64,000 bases of DNA from Paenibacillus woosongensis (GCF_009725165.1 NZ_WNZW01000008.1:124001-188000); one strand, 5' to 3'. Shown: positions 53,185 through 63,228, numbered from the stretch's first letter. Numbers and translations: made by a program. The notes: generated by a model from the letters alone, not told the origin.

Positions 53185-55224
53185 TCAGACGCGATCCCAG
53201 TGACGATGAGCCGCAATGGCCTCAATGAAGCCGGCTGCAAAATTGCTGCCGCTCTCCCCCGTAACGACACCTGGGCTGTTCTCCATTTGCGGCTCCAGCC
53301 ACTTCATGCCGCCCGCGGCTGCCCCAATCGGCTTATAATGCGAGTAAGCCTCCTGAATAAAAGAAGCCGCCTTCCGGTCTGAGTCAGCAGAGGCGAGCTC
53401 ACCGCCAAGTGCGTAAACCGCATCGAACAAGACGGAGTCGGCGGTCAGGAACGTATACACGACCTCGCATTCCGTATTCTCCGATCCGTGGAGCACGCCA
53501 AGCTTGTCGCTAATGAATTCAGCCTGAACCCCTTCGGCGATCAGCGCATTCAGCACCGATTTCGCCTCGGCTCCGTCAAAGCCCGTACCTACGATCACAC
53601 CAACCTTGCGGGTCCTCGGCGACTTTACCGTGTTCTCCTGGCTCAGCGCCGGGGATGATTTGCTGGACTGCGATCCCGCTCCCGATGGAGGTATAGCCCC
53701 AATCGCTTCGGCGACCGGAACAGCCAGCTTCAGGCTGACATTGCCGAGCATGTCAACCACCTGCTGGCGTACCGACTTGCTCTTGACCTTGCCGAGCTCG
53801 AACGAAAAGGCGTCGATGATGTGCTGCTTCTCCGCCAGGCTCATACTGTTCCAGAAGAGGGTCGCCTGGGAAAAGTGATCCTTGAAGCTCTCGCTCCGAG
53901 CACGGATTTTGCGGCCGTCGACCTTTTCCTGGTAATGAACATAGCCGCCTTCTGCCTCCGCCGCAGGCGACGGCGTATTCCCGGCCAACGAGTTATTATG
54001 ATAACTGACCTGGCCTACATTAATTGTCTGGCGCCCATAGCCGTCCCGCTGATTGTTGTGGAACGGGCACACCGGACGGTTAATCGGCAGCTCATGAAAG
54101 TTCGGTCCCCCAAGCCGAATCAGCTGCGTATCCGTATAGGAGAACAAGCGGCCCTGCAGCAGCGGGTCATTGGTGAAATCGATCCCTGGCACGACATGCC
54201 CCGGATGGAAGGCCACCTGCTCTGTCTCCGCAAATACGTTGTCCACGTTGCGATTCAGCGTCATTTTTCCAATCAGTTGTACAGGGATGTCCTCTTCCGG
54301 CCACAGCTTGGTTGCATCGAGAATATCGAAATCGAATTTGAACTCGTCTTCCTCCGGGAGAAGCTGAACGCCCAGCTCATACTCCGGATAATTGCCCTGC
54401 TCAATCGACTCCCATAGATCCCGGCGATGAAAGTCCGGGTCTTTCCCCGCAATCTTCTGCGCCTCGTCCCAGACGAGCGAATGCGTCCCTAGCACAGGCT
54501 TCCAATGGAACTTCACAAAGTGGGCCTTCCCCTGTTCGTTAACGAACCGGAAGGTATTCACCCCGAAGCCCTCCATCATCCGGAAGCTGCGCGGGATGGC
54601 GCGGTCCGACATCGCCCACATGATCATATGCGCGGATTCCTGGTTGTTCGCCACGAAATCCCAGAATGTATCATGAGCCGTGGCCGCCTGGGGCATTTCA
54701 TGATGCGGCTCGGGCTTCAGCGCGTGTATCAAATCCGGAAATTTGATAGCATCCTGGATGAAGAATACGGGAATATTGTTGCCGACCAGATCATAGTTGC
54801 CTTCCTCGGTATAGAACTTCGTCGCAAACCCCCGTGCGTCACGCACCGTCTCCGCCGAGCCGCGGGAGCCTGCAACGGTAGAGAAGCGGACGAACACGGG
54901 AGTTACAGTCCCGGGCTCCTGCAGAAATTTGGCCTTTGTGTACGGCTTCATGGATGTATATAGCTCAAACTCCCCATGAGCCGCGAATCCCCGTGCATGC
55001 ACGACGCGCTCCGGGATGCGTTCATGGTCGAAATGCGTCATTTTCTCCCGGAAATGAAAGTCCTCCATCAGTGTCGGGCCCCTCTCCCCGGCCTTAAGGG
55101 AGAATTCGTCCTCCGAGACGCGCAGGCCCTGGTTTGTCGTCATCTTCTGGCCTTCATCCTTCACGCGAAACTGCTCCAACTGCTCCTGCTTACGATTGCC
55201 GCCTGATTTGTGCTGCTCATCCAT
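53185..55224 (-). CDS. katE: Large-subunit catalase (HPII/KatE type)
   Basis: 679 residues. The haem catalase core includes the catalytic His76 in [13 protein letters not shown], Asn in [11 protein letters not shown] and proximal Tyr near 362 in RLFSYTDTQ. The C-terminal 150 residues are the DJ-1/PfpI-like domain of clade 2 catalases ([16 protein letters not shown]). It breaks down hydrogen peroxide. ATG 55224 lies after GGGGAGG. Monocistronic. Confidence 0.95.
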   Translation of the reverse strand: MDEQHKSGGNRKQEQLEQFRVKDEGQKMTTNQGLRVSEDEFSLKAGERGPTLMEDFHFREKMTHFDHERIPERVVHARGFAAHGEFELYTSMKPYTKAKFLQEPGTVTPVFVRFSTVAGSRGSAETVRDARGFATKFYTEEGNYDLVGNNIPVFFIQDAIKFPDLIHALKPEPHHEMPQAATAHDTFWDFVANNQESAHMIMWAMSDRAIPRSFRMMEGFGVNTFRFVNEQGKAHFVKFHWKPVLGTHSLVWDEAQKIAGKDPDFHRRDLWESIEQGNYPEYELGVQLLPEEDEFKFDFDILDATKLWPEEDIPVQLIGKMTLNRNVDNVFAETEQVAFHPGHVVPGIDFTNDPLLQGRLFSYTDTQLIRLGGPNFHELPINRPVCPFHNNQRDGYGRQTINVGQVSYHNNSLAGNTPSPAAEAEGGYVHYQEKVDGRKIRARSESFKDHFSQATLFWNSMSLAEKQHIIDAFSFELGKVKSKSVRQQVVDMLGNVSLKLAVPVAEAIGAIPPSGAGSQSSKSSPALSQENTVKSPRTRKVGVIVGTGFDGAEAKSVLNALIAEGVQAEFISDKLGVLHGSENTECEVVYTFLTADSVLFDAVYALGGELASADSDRKAASFIQEAYSHYKPIGAAAGGMKWLEPQMENSPGVVTGESGSNFAAGFIEAIAAHRHWDRV

Positions 55225-55356
55225 AACACTGATTCCTCCCCGATCGAGATCGTTAGTCAGCGTACAGAGTACGTACGCTAACCTTTACCCCAATGGGAGT
55301 CCCGGCAAACAAATATCCTTGTATACCAAGTTGTTCCAGATACAAGCACTGGGCCG

Positions 55357-56391
55357 TTAGTGATTCTTAACATTCCCCATGGCACCCTTATGAATGGGAT
55401 ACACCTTCAAGCATACCGACACTATATCAATCGCAGTCACAATGGCCACGATAGATATCAGCCAGTGCTGACCCCCGCCCCAGATCGTCTGAACCCATTC
55501 AAACGCCTCGCTGCCCGGAGTCAAAATATTTAACTGCACCAGTTGATCTACAAAATAAGGGTTCCAGACCTCAGAATCTTTGAACATAATAACCAGCAAA
55601 ATAAATGTGAGCGCATTTAATGCCACATGGGACAGCACCACACCGCGCGTCCATTTGCCGAAAATAATCTTGACCGATTCCTTCAATATGCTAAGCGCTG
55701 TAAGACCCCAGATGAGCGGTAAATACCGGGCAAAGTTCTCTACATTGAAAATGGGAACGACCTCCCTGAAATTCTCCCGAAACACAATCACTCCGATCAG
55801 CTCTACCGAGAACGTAAACAAGACGGCGAACAATACGGAGAAAATAATCCCCACGATAGGCTCGCCTCGCTTAATGAGCAGCCTGCGGTCAGGGATCTCC
55901 GGCAAGTCGGCAAGAGACCATTCCCGCTTGCTTTTGTTCAAATCCTCCGGCTTCACGCCAGCATATTCAATAATGGCAAAGGTAACGGTCACCCAAGCGA
56001 AGCCTTGCACACCGATGGTTATAATCGATACGATATATGAAATAAAATGCTGCAGCGTCTCCGCTGGCGTAATGAGAGCTTCAACAGCGAAGCTCGCCGA
56101 AAGCCCGATGCCAATAGAGATCAGGACAATTCGCAGTACTGAGATATAAGCATCGAAAAATCCGGGGCCAATCAAATATCTTGGCCGGGCGCGGTATTGA
56201 TCCGCCAGCTTATGCGGGCTTCCCAGCTCCCGGAGCACCGCTTCAATGTCGCCATCCGTCACCGGCCCGCCCTGCGTGCGCTCGTCCAGCATGTCCTCAA
56301 TCAAGCCCTCCAGCTCCAGCCTGATTTCCTCCCTCTGTCCTTCGGGCAGCTTCTGAGTTACAGCATAAATATACCTCTGCACATAATCCAA
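55357..56391 (-). CDS. HAAS-domain membrane protein (PadR partner)
   Basis: 344 residues. The first 75 residues, MDYVQRYIYAVTQKLPEGQREEIRLE and LRELGSPHKLADQYR, form the cytoplasmic HAAS-type signalling or permease-prefix domain, followed by about eight spans. It lies 20 bp after a PadR-type regulator, an association typical of this family, so transcription is expected to depend on PadR. Function unknown. Confidence 0.8.
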   Translation of the reverse strand: MDYVQRYIYAVTQKLPEGQREEIRLELEGLIEDMLDERTQGGPVTDGDIEAVLRELGSPHKLADQYRARPRYLIGPGFFDAYISVLRIVLISIGIGLSASFAVEALITPAETLQHFISYIVSIITIGVQGFAWVTVTFAIIEYAGVKPEDLNKSKREWSLADLPEIPDRRLLIKRGEPIVGIIFSVLFAVLFTFSVELIGVIVFRENFREVVPIFNVENFARYLPLIWGLTALSILKESVKIIFGKWTRGVVLSHVALNALTFILLVIMFKDSEVWNPYFVDQLVQLNILTPGSEAFEWVQTIWGGGQHWLISIVAIVTAIDIVSVCLKVYPIHKGAMGNVKNH

Positions 56392-56411
56392 GAGTCACTC
56401 CTCCTCAAAAA

Positions 56412-56750
56412 TCAATTCAAGTCCAGCAAACCTTCCACACTTCGGTTCAATTCCTTCCATTCCGTGCATAGCTGCCGGTACACCTCGGTTCCGAATTCGC
56501 TCCGCCGGTAATACTTCCGCGGCCGGCTCTCCGTCGTATCCCACTCGCTGTCCAGCAGCCCCTGTTTCTCCAGTCTTCTTAGCAAGGGATACAGCGTGCC
56601 GGGGTCAATAGACATGCCCTTCTCTTCCAAGATCATCACCAGCGAATATCCGTACTGGGGCTCTGACAGCTGGCTGAGCACGCCAATAATGATCGTTCCC
56701 CGCCGCAGCTCCTGCAGTAATCCATTCACGACCTCTTGAATGTCAGTCAT
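56412..56750 (-). CDS. PadR family transcriptional regulator
   Basis: 112 residues from ATG 56750, behind AGGAGTT. The winged helix includes PQYGYSLVMILEEKG and DPGTLYPLLRRLEKQGLLDS, hallmarks of the short PadR subfamily. It leads the HAAS gene by 20 bp. A promoter is visible upstream (see next entry). Confidence 0.92.
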   Translation of the reverse strand: MTDIQEVVNGLLQELRRGTIIIGVLSQLSEPQYGYSLVMILEEKGMSIDPGTLYPLLRRLEKQGLLDSEWDTTESRPRKYYRRSEFGTEVYRQLCTEWKELNRSVEGLLDLN

Positions 56751-56769
56751 CTTATCAACTCCTGCTCCT

Positions 56770-56799
56770 AATATACTGTATGCCACACACTATTGTAAA
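56770..56799 (-). promoter_or_regulatory. Promoter of the PadR-HAAS operon
   Basis: TTTACA (minus strand, 56799-56794) and TATATT (56775-56770) are 18 bp apart. The spacer has TGTGTGGCAT, with inverted bits around it that may be PadR contacts, but no clean palindrome. Confidence 0.5.
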
Positions 56800-56859
56800 G
56801 TGCATAATATTATTTAATATATAGTCTCATAAAAAAAGCATGGGCAAGATCCGGGGATC

Positions 56860-57801
56860 TTACTCATGCAAGGCAGACTGGACATGATTCAATTTATAGG
56901 GATTAAGCAGCAAATATAAATTTTGGATGCGGTTTGATTCGCTTGCCCATCGAAAGCATAATATGCCCTTCAATTGACCTTCTAACAAAAAGACAAGGTT
57001 CACTTCTCCATTGACCTCTGTCAACACAGCTTCCCACCTGCGCAATTCCTTAAATGCTTTGGGCGAAGTCAACAAAGCCAGCACACGCTTCCGGCTTGTA
57101 ATCGGAAAAATAGCGGAACGAGTGTAACCGCCCCCGTCGCTTATCATTACCGCATCTTCAGAGAGCAGTTCCAGCAGCTCCTCCATTTGGTATCGCTCGA
57201 AAGCGGCAATAAACCGCTCGATCAACTTTCTTTTGTTCCCCTCATCAAGGGTAGGATGATCGTCAATCCTTATCTCCTCCGAATTGAGGCTCTTCTTCGC
57301 CCGGCTGCATATTTTGCGGCAATTGCTCTCCGATTTGCCCAGCATCTCTGAAATTGCAGGATAGTCGTACTGAAACACTTCCCGAAGCAAATATACCGCC
57401 CGCTCCATCGGGGTAAGACGCTCAAGCATGACCAGATAGGCATAAGAAATGGCGTCCTGCCGCTCCAGTGTCCGCTCGGGAGAATCGTAGTCAGAGACGA
57501 GCGGCTCTGGAAGCCATTCTCCGACATATACTTCCCTCTGCTTCCGCGCTGACTTCAATACGTTCAGGCTGCGATTCGTAATTCCTTTTGCCAAATAGGC
57601 TTTGACATCTCGAATTTCTGTCATATCCTTGGATTGCATCTCCGCAAACCAGTCCTGAACCACATCCTCGGCGTCAGATATAACGCCCAGCATCCGATAG
57701 GCTATGGAAAAAGCATATGTCCGATAATTCCGGTACAATGCGTCGATGTCCATCCCCATTTGCACGGAACGAGCATCCTCATTCTGCAATGGTTGCACCA
57801 A
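56860..57801 (-). CDS. SigJ-like ECF sigma factor with SnoaL-like tail
   Basis: 313 residues from TTG 57801 (or GTG 57798), chosen because GGAGGAGGT lies just upstream. Sigma2 is YRTYAFSIAYRMLGVISDAEDVV; sigma4 is FQYDYPAISEMLGKSESNCRKI. The C-terminal 110 residues form a SnoaL/NTF2-like domain with EELLELLSEDAVMISDGGG, as in SigJ (ECF41-type) factors. In that class the tail acts instead of an anti-sigma factor. The next gene upstream is the AhpD-like protein, a usual partner. Confidence 0.88.
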   Translation of the reverse strand: MVQPLQNEDARSVQMGMDIDALYRNYRTYAFSIAYRMLGVISDAEDVVQDWFAEMQSKDMTEIRDVKAYLAKGITNRSLNVLKSARKQREVYVGEWLPEPLVSDYDSPERTLERQDAISYAYLVMLERLTPMERAVYLLREVFQYDYPAISEMLGKSESNCRKICSRAKKSLNSEEIRIDDHPTLDEGNKRKLIERFIAAFERYQMEELLELLSEDAVMISDGGGYTRSAIFPITSRKRVLALLTSPKAFKELRRWEAVLTEVNGEVNLVFLLEGQLKGILCFRWASESNRIQNLYLLLNPYKLNHVQSALHE

Positions 57802-57880
57802 TCCTGCACCTCCTCCCAACGCCAAAAAGAAGCCCGGGAAGGCTTCCTTTCGGCATTTCCTATGTGATTATTCTACCATT

Positions 57881-58333
57881 TTATGACTTGAAACAGCCAG
57901 GGAAAAGCCCTGATGAAATAGCCAGGCGATTCCAGCTGTTAATCGTATTTATGGCTATTAATAAATCTACGTACTCACTCTCGGTAAAATACTGCCTCAC
58001 CTTCTCATAGACCGGCTGCGGCACCCCTTCAACCGAAATATTCGTCACGTATTCCGTGAGCTCCAAAGCGGCCCGCTCCTGATCCGAGAACAGATGCGGA
58101 ACTTCCCGCCATACGCTGAGCAGCAAAATCCGGTCGGCATGATTCCCCATCGCCATCAAATCCTTAGCATGCATATCCAGGCAATAGGCGCATCCATTGA
58201 TTTGAGACGCGCGAAGCTTGATCAGCTCATTCGTTACAGGATCTACGCTGCTCTCCCTGGTGTATTTCTCCAGTACGGACATCGCTTGATACGCTGCCGG
58301 GTTAGCCTTCTGTAAATTCAACCTTAGACTCAT
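57881..58333 (-). CDS. AhpD-like carboxymuconolactone decarboxylase family protein
   Basis: 150 residues, with the redox motif CAYCLDMHAKD (CxxC with His four residues later) of the AhpD/CMD family. It is probably an alkylhydroperoxidase-type thiol protein. It precedes the SigJ-like gene by 80 bp on the same strand, the pattern of ECF41-linked COE proteins, and is a likely target of that sigma factor. Confidence 0.88.
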   Translation of the reverse strand: MSLRLNLQKANPAAYQAMSVLEKYTRESSVDPVTNELIKLRASQINGCAYCLDMHAKDLMAMGNHADRILLLSVWREVPHLFSDQERAALELTEYVTNISVEGVPQPVYEKVRQYFTESEYVDLLIAINTINSWNRLAISSGLFPGCFKS

Positions 58334-58465
58334 TCGTCCATCTCTCCCTCATAAATGTGATACAGGGTAGACAAATGAGCCTCCAATTTTGTGACACTAT
58401 CCCCTCCTTGAATTGACGCCTTCGTGTGTAATAGCTACTATTTGGAGTGGGAGGTGTTTATATTC

Positions 58466-58828
58466 ATGACGACATTATTGCTGCTCGGAGCAGTCATGAT
58501 GTTCCTGGCCGTTGCCTTGGGGGCGTTTGGAGCCCATGCATTGAAGACGAAGCTGTCCGAGGATATGATGAAAATTTATCAAACCGGAATCCAGTACCAC
58601 ATCGCTCATGCGCTCGGCTTGCTGCTGTTAGGCCTGATTTCTGCGCAGACCGAATCGCCGTCTCTGGTTGTATTGGCTGGCTGGTTCCTGTTCGCGGGCA
58701 TCATCCTATTCTCAGGCAGCTTGTACGCCCTAAGCCTGACAGGCATCCGCAAGCTCGGAGCGATTACGCCGCTCGGCGGCGTGGCCTTCCTGATCGGCTG
58801 GGTGATTACGGCGATCGCGGTGATTTAA
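58466..58828 (+). CDS. DUF423 membrane protein
   Basis: 120 residues with four spans. The start MTTLLLLGAVMMFLAVALGAFGAHALK and the middle YQTGIQYHIAHALGLL are the DUF423/YwdK family. ATG 58466 lies after GGAGGTG. Its 3' end overlaps the 3' end of the EcfS gene by 23 bp. Function unknown. Confidence 0.85.
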   Translation: MTTLLLLGAVMMFLAVALGAFGAHALKTKLSEDMMKIYQTGIQYHIAHALGLLLLGLISAQTESPSLVVLAGWFLFAGIILFSGSLYALSLTGIRKLGAITPLGGVAFLIGWVITAIAVI

Positions 58829-59525
58829 CCGGCGAGTCCTCCGGGTTCAGCAGGCCATACTTCGACTTAACCCGGGTAAGGATCCGCATCCATACCCCGG
58901 AGAAAAGCGTAAGAAAGAAAACATTCGATAACGCGTGGGCCAAATCGAAGTAGAAGCTGGCGGCATAAGCCGACACGAATACTGGCCAGGACAATTGATC
59001 ATAGAAGCCGATCAGGAACCATAAATTCATGATCCAGCCGAACAGAAATCCCCAGAGGAATCCGAAGAGATTTCTGCCCCACATCCGTTTCATCCATAAC
59101 GAGTCCTTAAGCAGTCCTGCCGTGAACCCGATCATTCCCCAGCAGAACATCTGCCACGGCGTCCATGGCCCTTGGCCCAAGAATATATTCGATACGACGG
59201 CGGCGATGCTGCCCACCAGAAATCCCGTCTCGGCTCCAAAGGCAAGCGCCGCCATAATAATGACAAAGGACGTCGGCTGCACACTGGGGAGCGGCGCAAA
59301 CGGCACGCGGCTCACGGCCGCAATGGCCCCCAGCATCGCGACGAGCAGGATTTCCTCCGTCCGCAGCTTTTTTCTCTCGAAGCGGATAAAAAAGGGAATG
59401 ATCGCCAGCCCGATAACCAAGAAGCTGAGCGGGAGATAATACTCCTCGAACCATAACACGGCAGCCAGCAGAACAATCACTGCAATGATGCTGCCGGCAT
59501 AGACAAAACGTTTTATTTTTCCCAT
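58806..59525 (-). CDS. ECF transporter substrate-specific (S) component
   Basis: 239 residues with about six to seven spans and short cytoplasmic loops, size typical of an S component; the pattern LVAMLGAIAAVSRVPFAPLP and SNIFLGQGPWTPWQM recalls vitamin-type S components such as CbrT. Start overlaps the end of EcfA by 13 bp. It is last in the ECF operon after EcfT and the double ATPase, and would set substrate choice. Cobalamin is a hypothesis, based on the DUF4430 gene in the same operon. Confidence 0.78.
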   Translation of the reverse strand: MGKIKRFVYAGSIIAVIVLLAAVLWFEEYYLPLSFLVIGLAIIPFFIRFERKKLRTEEILLVAMLGAIAAVSRVPFAPLPSVQPTSFVIIMAALAFGAETGFLVGSIAAVVSNIFLGQGPWTPWQMFCWGMIGFTAGLLKDSLWMKRMWGRNLFGFLWGFLFGWIMNLWFLIGFYDQLSWPVFVSAYAASFYFDLAHALSNVFFLTLFSGVWMRILTRVKSKYGLLNPEDSPVKSPRSP

Positions 59526-61312
59526 GGCATCCCTATATCCTTCATGGTAATCGCTGCGGGGAAGAAATCGCCCGCCGTACGATGAATAATTGTCGTGTAA
59601 AAGTAATTGTCCCGCAAAAAGTTCCTCGTCTCATCTATCGCAACCAGCTTGCCGTCAAACAGCAGCCCGCAGCGCGTCGCATAACTGGCCGCAAATTCGA
59701 TATCATGACTGACCATCAGAATCGTTGTGCCCTTCCCGCGGATGGCATCAAGCTGTGCCGCCAGCTTCATTTTGGAGGTGGGATCAAGCCCCTTTGTCGG
59801 CTCGTCGAGCAGCAGCAATCGCGGCTCTGCCAGCAGGACGAGAATCAGCGCTGCCTTTTGCTGCTGTCCTCCGCTGAGGTCTAACGGATGCTTGTCCAAC
59901 GATCCTTTCAGCTCAAACAGCTCCAGCAGCTCGTCTAACCGCTTCTGCCTGCTCATAGGAAAAGTTTGGCCCTGCTGGTGTCCCTTTCCGGAGCCTTGCT
60001 CCAGCCGTTCGATGCGATCCTTGAACTGCGCCCCTACCGTATCCCGCGTGAAGTAAAGCAGCGGATTCTGTGCCACGTAGCCGATTAATCGGCTCCTCTC
60101 GGCGGTACTGCTGCGCAGCAACGACTTTCCCTCCAAAAAAATGTTCCCACGTTGCGGTTTCCTGGCGCCCGCAATTTGGTGCAGAAGCGTAGATTTTCCT
60201 GAGCCATTCCCGCCGAATAATGTAAAGAATTCCCCTTGATGAATATGCAGCGAACAGCCTTTCAACACGAGAGGCGTATTTTTTTCATATGTAAAAAACA
60301 GCTCCCTGCATTCCAACAAGGGCGTTCCTTGCCTTCCGGCCTGCTGTTCCGCTTGCTGCTTCGCTGTCCGCTCTGCGTTTAACGGCACGGTTAATGCTGC
60401 GGCTAGTGGCCTATCAGTAGATGCTGATGCTTCTGCTGATGATTCAGCCTGGGTTGCCAGTGCCTTTGTATGCTGGCTAATCCATTGTCTACCTGCCCTA
60501 ACAGTAAGCGGAATGGGTTCCTCCGTTATCCGGGCATCCTCACCGCCAGCTCCCAGAAATAATCGGCAGACCGCGGGCAGATAAGGGATAAAAAATTCAT
60601 CCCGACCGCTCCAAATTTTACGGATGACTTCTTGCGGAGCACCAGCGTAAGCCACCTCCCCCGCCTTTAGCATGACAACTTGGTTAGCAAGCGGGAACAG
60701 CTCTTCAACTCTATGCTCGCTAATAATGATCGTAATAGACAGCTCTTCGTTGATCCGGGCAAGTAATTGAATGAACTCCTTGGCGGCAATCGGGTCAAGC
60801 TGTGCCGTCGGCTCATCCAGCAGCAGTACTTTGGGCCGTAAAGACATCACGGAAGCCAGGTTCAAAAGCTGTTTCTGGCCTCCGGACAGCTCATGCACCC
60901 CCAGCTGCAGCCAGCCTTGCATACCGAAGAACTGAACGAGCTCGCCGATTCTCCGCTGAATCTGCTCGGCAGCGTAACCCAGGTTCTCCATCGCGAAGGT
61001 AAGCTCCTGCCATACCGTATTCATGACGATCTGACTGTCCGGATCCTGAAAGACCATTCCGATTTCTTCGATGGAATGCCTTGTATCCAAACCGTCCTGC
61101 AAGATTCCCCGGTACCGTATTTCTCCTTGCCGATGTCCTTCCGGCCTAATCTCCCGCTTCAGCTGGCGAAGCAGCGTCGTCTTTCCCGATCCCGATGGTC
61201 CGCATAATAATACAAAGTCTCCCTCTTCAACGGTGATATTTATATCCGTCAGCATCGCTTCTGATGCTTCCGGGTATTGGAAGCTTACATGTTCGATCTG
61301 ATATAGCGCCAA
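59513..61312 (-). CDS. ecfA: Energy-coupling factor ATPase, two-domain (EcfA1-EcfA2 fusion)
   Basis: 599 residues from a TTG at 61312, eight bases after AAGGAG; an in-frame GTG at 61321 directly abuts that site. Two ATPase domains are joined by an Ala/Gln-rich linker (about 270-330). Domain 1 has GPSGSGKTT, LSGGQKQ and LLLDEPTAQLDP; domain 2 GGNGSGKST, LSGGQQQ and LLLDEPTKGLDP. The start overlaps the EcfT gene end, and its end the EcfS start. Confidence 0.93.
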   Translation of the reverse strand: MALYQIEHVSFQYPEASEAMLTDINITVEEGDFVLLCGPSGSGKTTLLRQLKREIRPEGHRQGEIRYRGILQDGLDTRHSIEEIGMVFQDPDSQIVMNTVWQELTFAMENLGYAAEQIQRRIGELVQFFGMQGWLQLGVHELSGGQKQLLNLASVMSLRPKVLLLDEPTAQLDPIAAKEFIQLLARINEELSITIIISEHRVEELFPLANQVVMLKAGEVAYAGAPQEVIRKIWSGRDEFFIPYLPAVCRLFLGAGGEDARITEEPIPLTVRAGRQWISQHTKALATQAESSAEASASTDRPLAAALTVPLNAERTAKQQAEQQAGRQGTPLLECRELFFTYEKNTPLVLKGCSLHIHQGEFFTLFGGNGSGKSTLLHQIAGARKPQRGNIFLEGKSLLRSSTAERSRLIGYVAQNPLLYFTRDTVGAQFKDRIERLEQGSGKGHQQGQTFPMSRQKRLDELLELFELKGSLDKHPLDLSGGQQQKAALILVLLAEPRLLLLDEPTKGLDPTSKMKLAAQLDAIRGKGTTILMVSHDIEFAASYATRCGLLFDGKLVAIDETRNFLRDNYFYTTIIHRTAGDFFPAAITMKDIGMPWEK

Positions 61313-62172
61313 TGCAGCCACTCCTTCCCATTCATCACAAGGGGGATGGCCAGGAATACAGCATAACTAAGCAAATGAATTCCCAGCTGGGACGACCACT
61401 GCCATGTCTGCAGCCGGGGATATACTTCATAATGATTTACGCCAAACAAAGCGCCGATCACGATATTCAGCCCCGTTATGATCATAATCCACAGCACGAG
61501 CTTGTCCCGGCGATCCATCCGGTAGACTGTGCCGCTGCTTCTTGGCCCGATCCCATAACCTCTTGCCCTCATGGATCCGGCCGTCTGCAGCGCTTCCTCC
61601 AAGGACCAGCCGACGAGCGTATGCATCGTCTCCATCCCCTCCCGCATCAGGTGCTTCTTGCTTCCTCCGGGGTGTAAATAACCCATTGCCCTCTGAATCG
61701 TCATGATTTGCTGCAATCTGCGGGTCAGCAGGGGGACGAAGCGAAGCGTTACAGTAATTACAAAGGCCGTTCGCGGTGCGTAAGGCGTAAGCAGATACAA
61801 CAGCTTGTCCGGCGTCACGACCAAATTAAAAGCAACGAAGGCGAGCAGCATGTTAAGCAATGATAAGGCAAATATCGCGCCATACACGATGGCTTCCATC
61901 GTAACTGGACGGTCCCAGGCATAGAACAGGATCGTGGCTCCCCGGCTGGAGAAAAACGGATTCGAAATAAATATGACAAAGGCGATGAGCAAGTAGCCTT
62001 TAATTACTTTTTTCAAGGCCCTCCCCCCATCGAGAGAGATGAGGAGCGCTGCAACGCATATGAAAGACACCAGCGAATATACAGGGTGCTGGAACATCAT
62101 GCAGGCTCCCAGCAATACGAGGAAATACAGCATGCTTAACTGCGGATGCAGTCCTGTAAACCCATAGACCAT
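61285..62172 (-). CDS. ecfT: Energy-coupling factor transmembrane component EcfT
   Basis: 295 residues with about six spans and the coupling motifs QRAMGYLHP and SMRARGYGIGP, which carry the Ala-Arg-Gly motif that joins the ATPase. ATG 62172 (2 bp after the DUF4430 stop) follows GGGAAGAG; an ATG at 62187 inside the upstream gene is less likely. Operon with DUF4430 upstream and the ATPase downstream. Confidence 0.9.
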   Translation of the reverse strand: MVYGFTGLHPQLSMLYFLVLLGACMMFQHPVYSLVSFICVAALLISLDGGRALKKVIKGYLLIAFVIFISNPFFSSRGATILFYAWDRPVTMEAIVYGAIFALSLLNMLLAFVAFNLVVTPDKLLYLLTPYAPRTAFVITVTLRFVPLLTRRLQQIMTIQRAMGYLHPGGSKKHLMREGMETMHTLVGWSLEEALQTAGSMRARGYGIGPRSSGTVYRMDRRDKLVLWIMIITGLNIVIGALFGVNHYEVYPRLQTWQWSSQLGIHLLSYAVFLAIPLVMNGKEWLHWRYIRSNM

Positions 62173-62173
62173 A

Positions 62174-63154
62174 TCAGCTCTTCCCATCCCATAACCCGTC
62201 TTCTGCGCCTGCGCCCAGATCTTTGCCTAAGTCTTCCGTGTACAGCCACCGTATGTCATCGCCGGGGCTCAGCGGCCATATTCCCGCGCTCCGGTTCGGG
62301 AATTTGCCGTTGACGCTGTACATCCATCCGCTGCCGGAGCCTTTATCAAATTCATATAAATTGTCAATGCCCTGCACGTAAGCTGTCGCTCCGCTTCCGG
62401 TATACTCCATTTGCAGCTTCTGGCTGCGGGTAGCCTTCTTCAGTACGTCCAGTACGGTCTTGGATTCGCCGATGTCTACCTCGACCGTCCCCATAATTGT
62501 TCCGATATCCGGCGATCCAACGATTGTTAGCGTAACTGAATCACCGGAGCTGGCTCCTGTCTCCTTGGCATTGTCTTTGCCGGGCTTCGCCCCGGCACTT
62601 GGCGGCGTAGAAGATGCTGCTGTTTCCGAACCGCTCGGAATGGTTTGAGGCCCAGCACCCTCTGCTGCGTCAGCCATTTTGCCCTCATCGGCCCGCTTCC
62701 CTTCACCGATTTGACTGCCTGCAACCCCCTGCTTCCCGGCATGGGGCAGCGCTGCCTCACCGGGATCAGCAATGGATGGCTCTTCCGCCTTTGCTGTTGA
62801 CCCGCCGGCTGTGCCTTGTGCAACGCCCTTGTCACTGGATTCAGCGGGTGATGGCTCTCCTATGCCCTCAGGCTGTAAAGCTGAAGACGGCTTTTCCTTG
62901 TCCGGTACCGCCTCTTGTCCCGGTCTGGCCTCTCCGTTCTCCGTAAAGTAATTCCTGGAGTCTGCTTCGGCAGACTGAGCCCCATTACGAGACGCCTCGA
63001 CAGATGCATTACCAGATGCGTCACCGGCTGAACCAGTCCGTTCCGGGTTGCCACTTCCGTAGAACCATACCGCAGCTAATACGATAGCGATAACGGCCAA
63101 CAGCCCGAAAAGTTTGTTTCTATTCTGCCATACTGTCCTGCTCCATTTCGGCAT
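62174..63154 (-). CDS. Membrane-anchored DUF4430 protein
   Basis: 326 residues. A span (about 13-31) anchors it, followed by a 170-residue low-complexity Gly/Ala/Ser/Glu-rich linker (about 35-205). DUF4430 (about 205-315) carries VLDVLKKATRS, ATAYVQGIDNLYEFDKGSGS, GWMYSVNGKFPN. In animal intrinsic factor and transcobalamin this same domain holds the beta half of the cobalamin site. ATG 63154 follows GGGGTGG. Located between the SLH protein and EcfT. Confidence 0.85.
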   Translation of the reverse strand: MPKWSRTVWQNRNKLFGLLAVIAIVLAAVWFYGSGNPERTGSAGDASGNASVEASRNGAQSAEADSRNYFTENGEARPGQEAVPDKEKPSSALQPEGIGEPSPAESSDKGVAQGTAGGSTAKAEEPSIADPGEAALPHAGKQGVAGSQIGEGKRADEGKMADAAEGAGPQTIPSGSETAASSTPPSAGAKPGKDNAKETGASSGDSVTLTIVGSPDIGTIMGTVEVDIGESKTVLDVLKKATRSQKLQMEYTGSGATAYVQGIDNLYEFDKGSGSGWMYSVNGKFPNRSAGIWPLSPGDDIRWLYTEDLGKDLGAGAEDGLWDGKS

Positions 63155-63193
63155 ATGCCCACCCCAAGCTATGATAATCGTATAAATAGGGAA

Positions 63194-63217
63194 AGAAGGA
63201 GGCTTAAGTCTCCTTCT
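63194..63217 (-). terminator. Hairpin between the SLH protein and DUF4430 genes
   Basis: AGAAGGAG (63194-63201) pairs with CTCCTTCT (63210-63217), with CTTAAG in the loop, followed on the minus strand by a short T-rich run. Probably a partial terminator. Confidence 0.65.
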
Positions 63218-63228
63218 CCCGGTTAATG

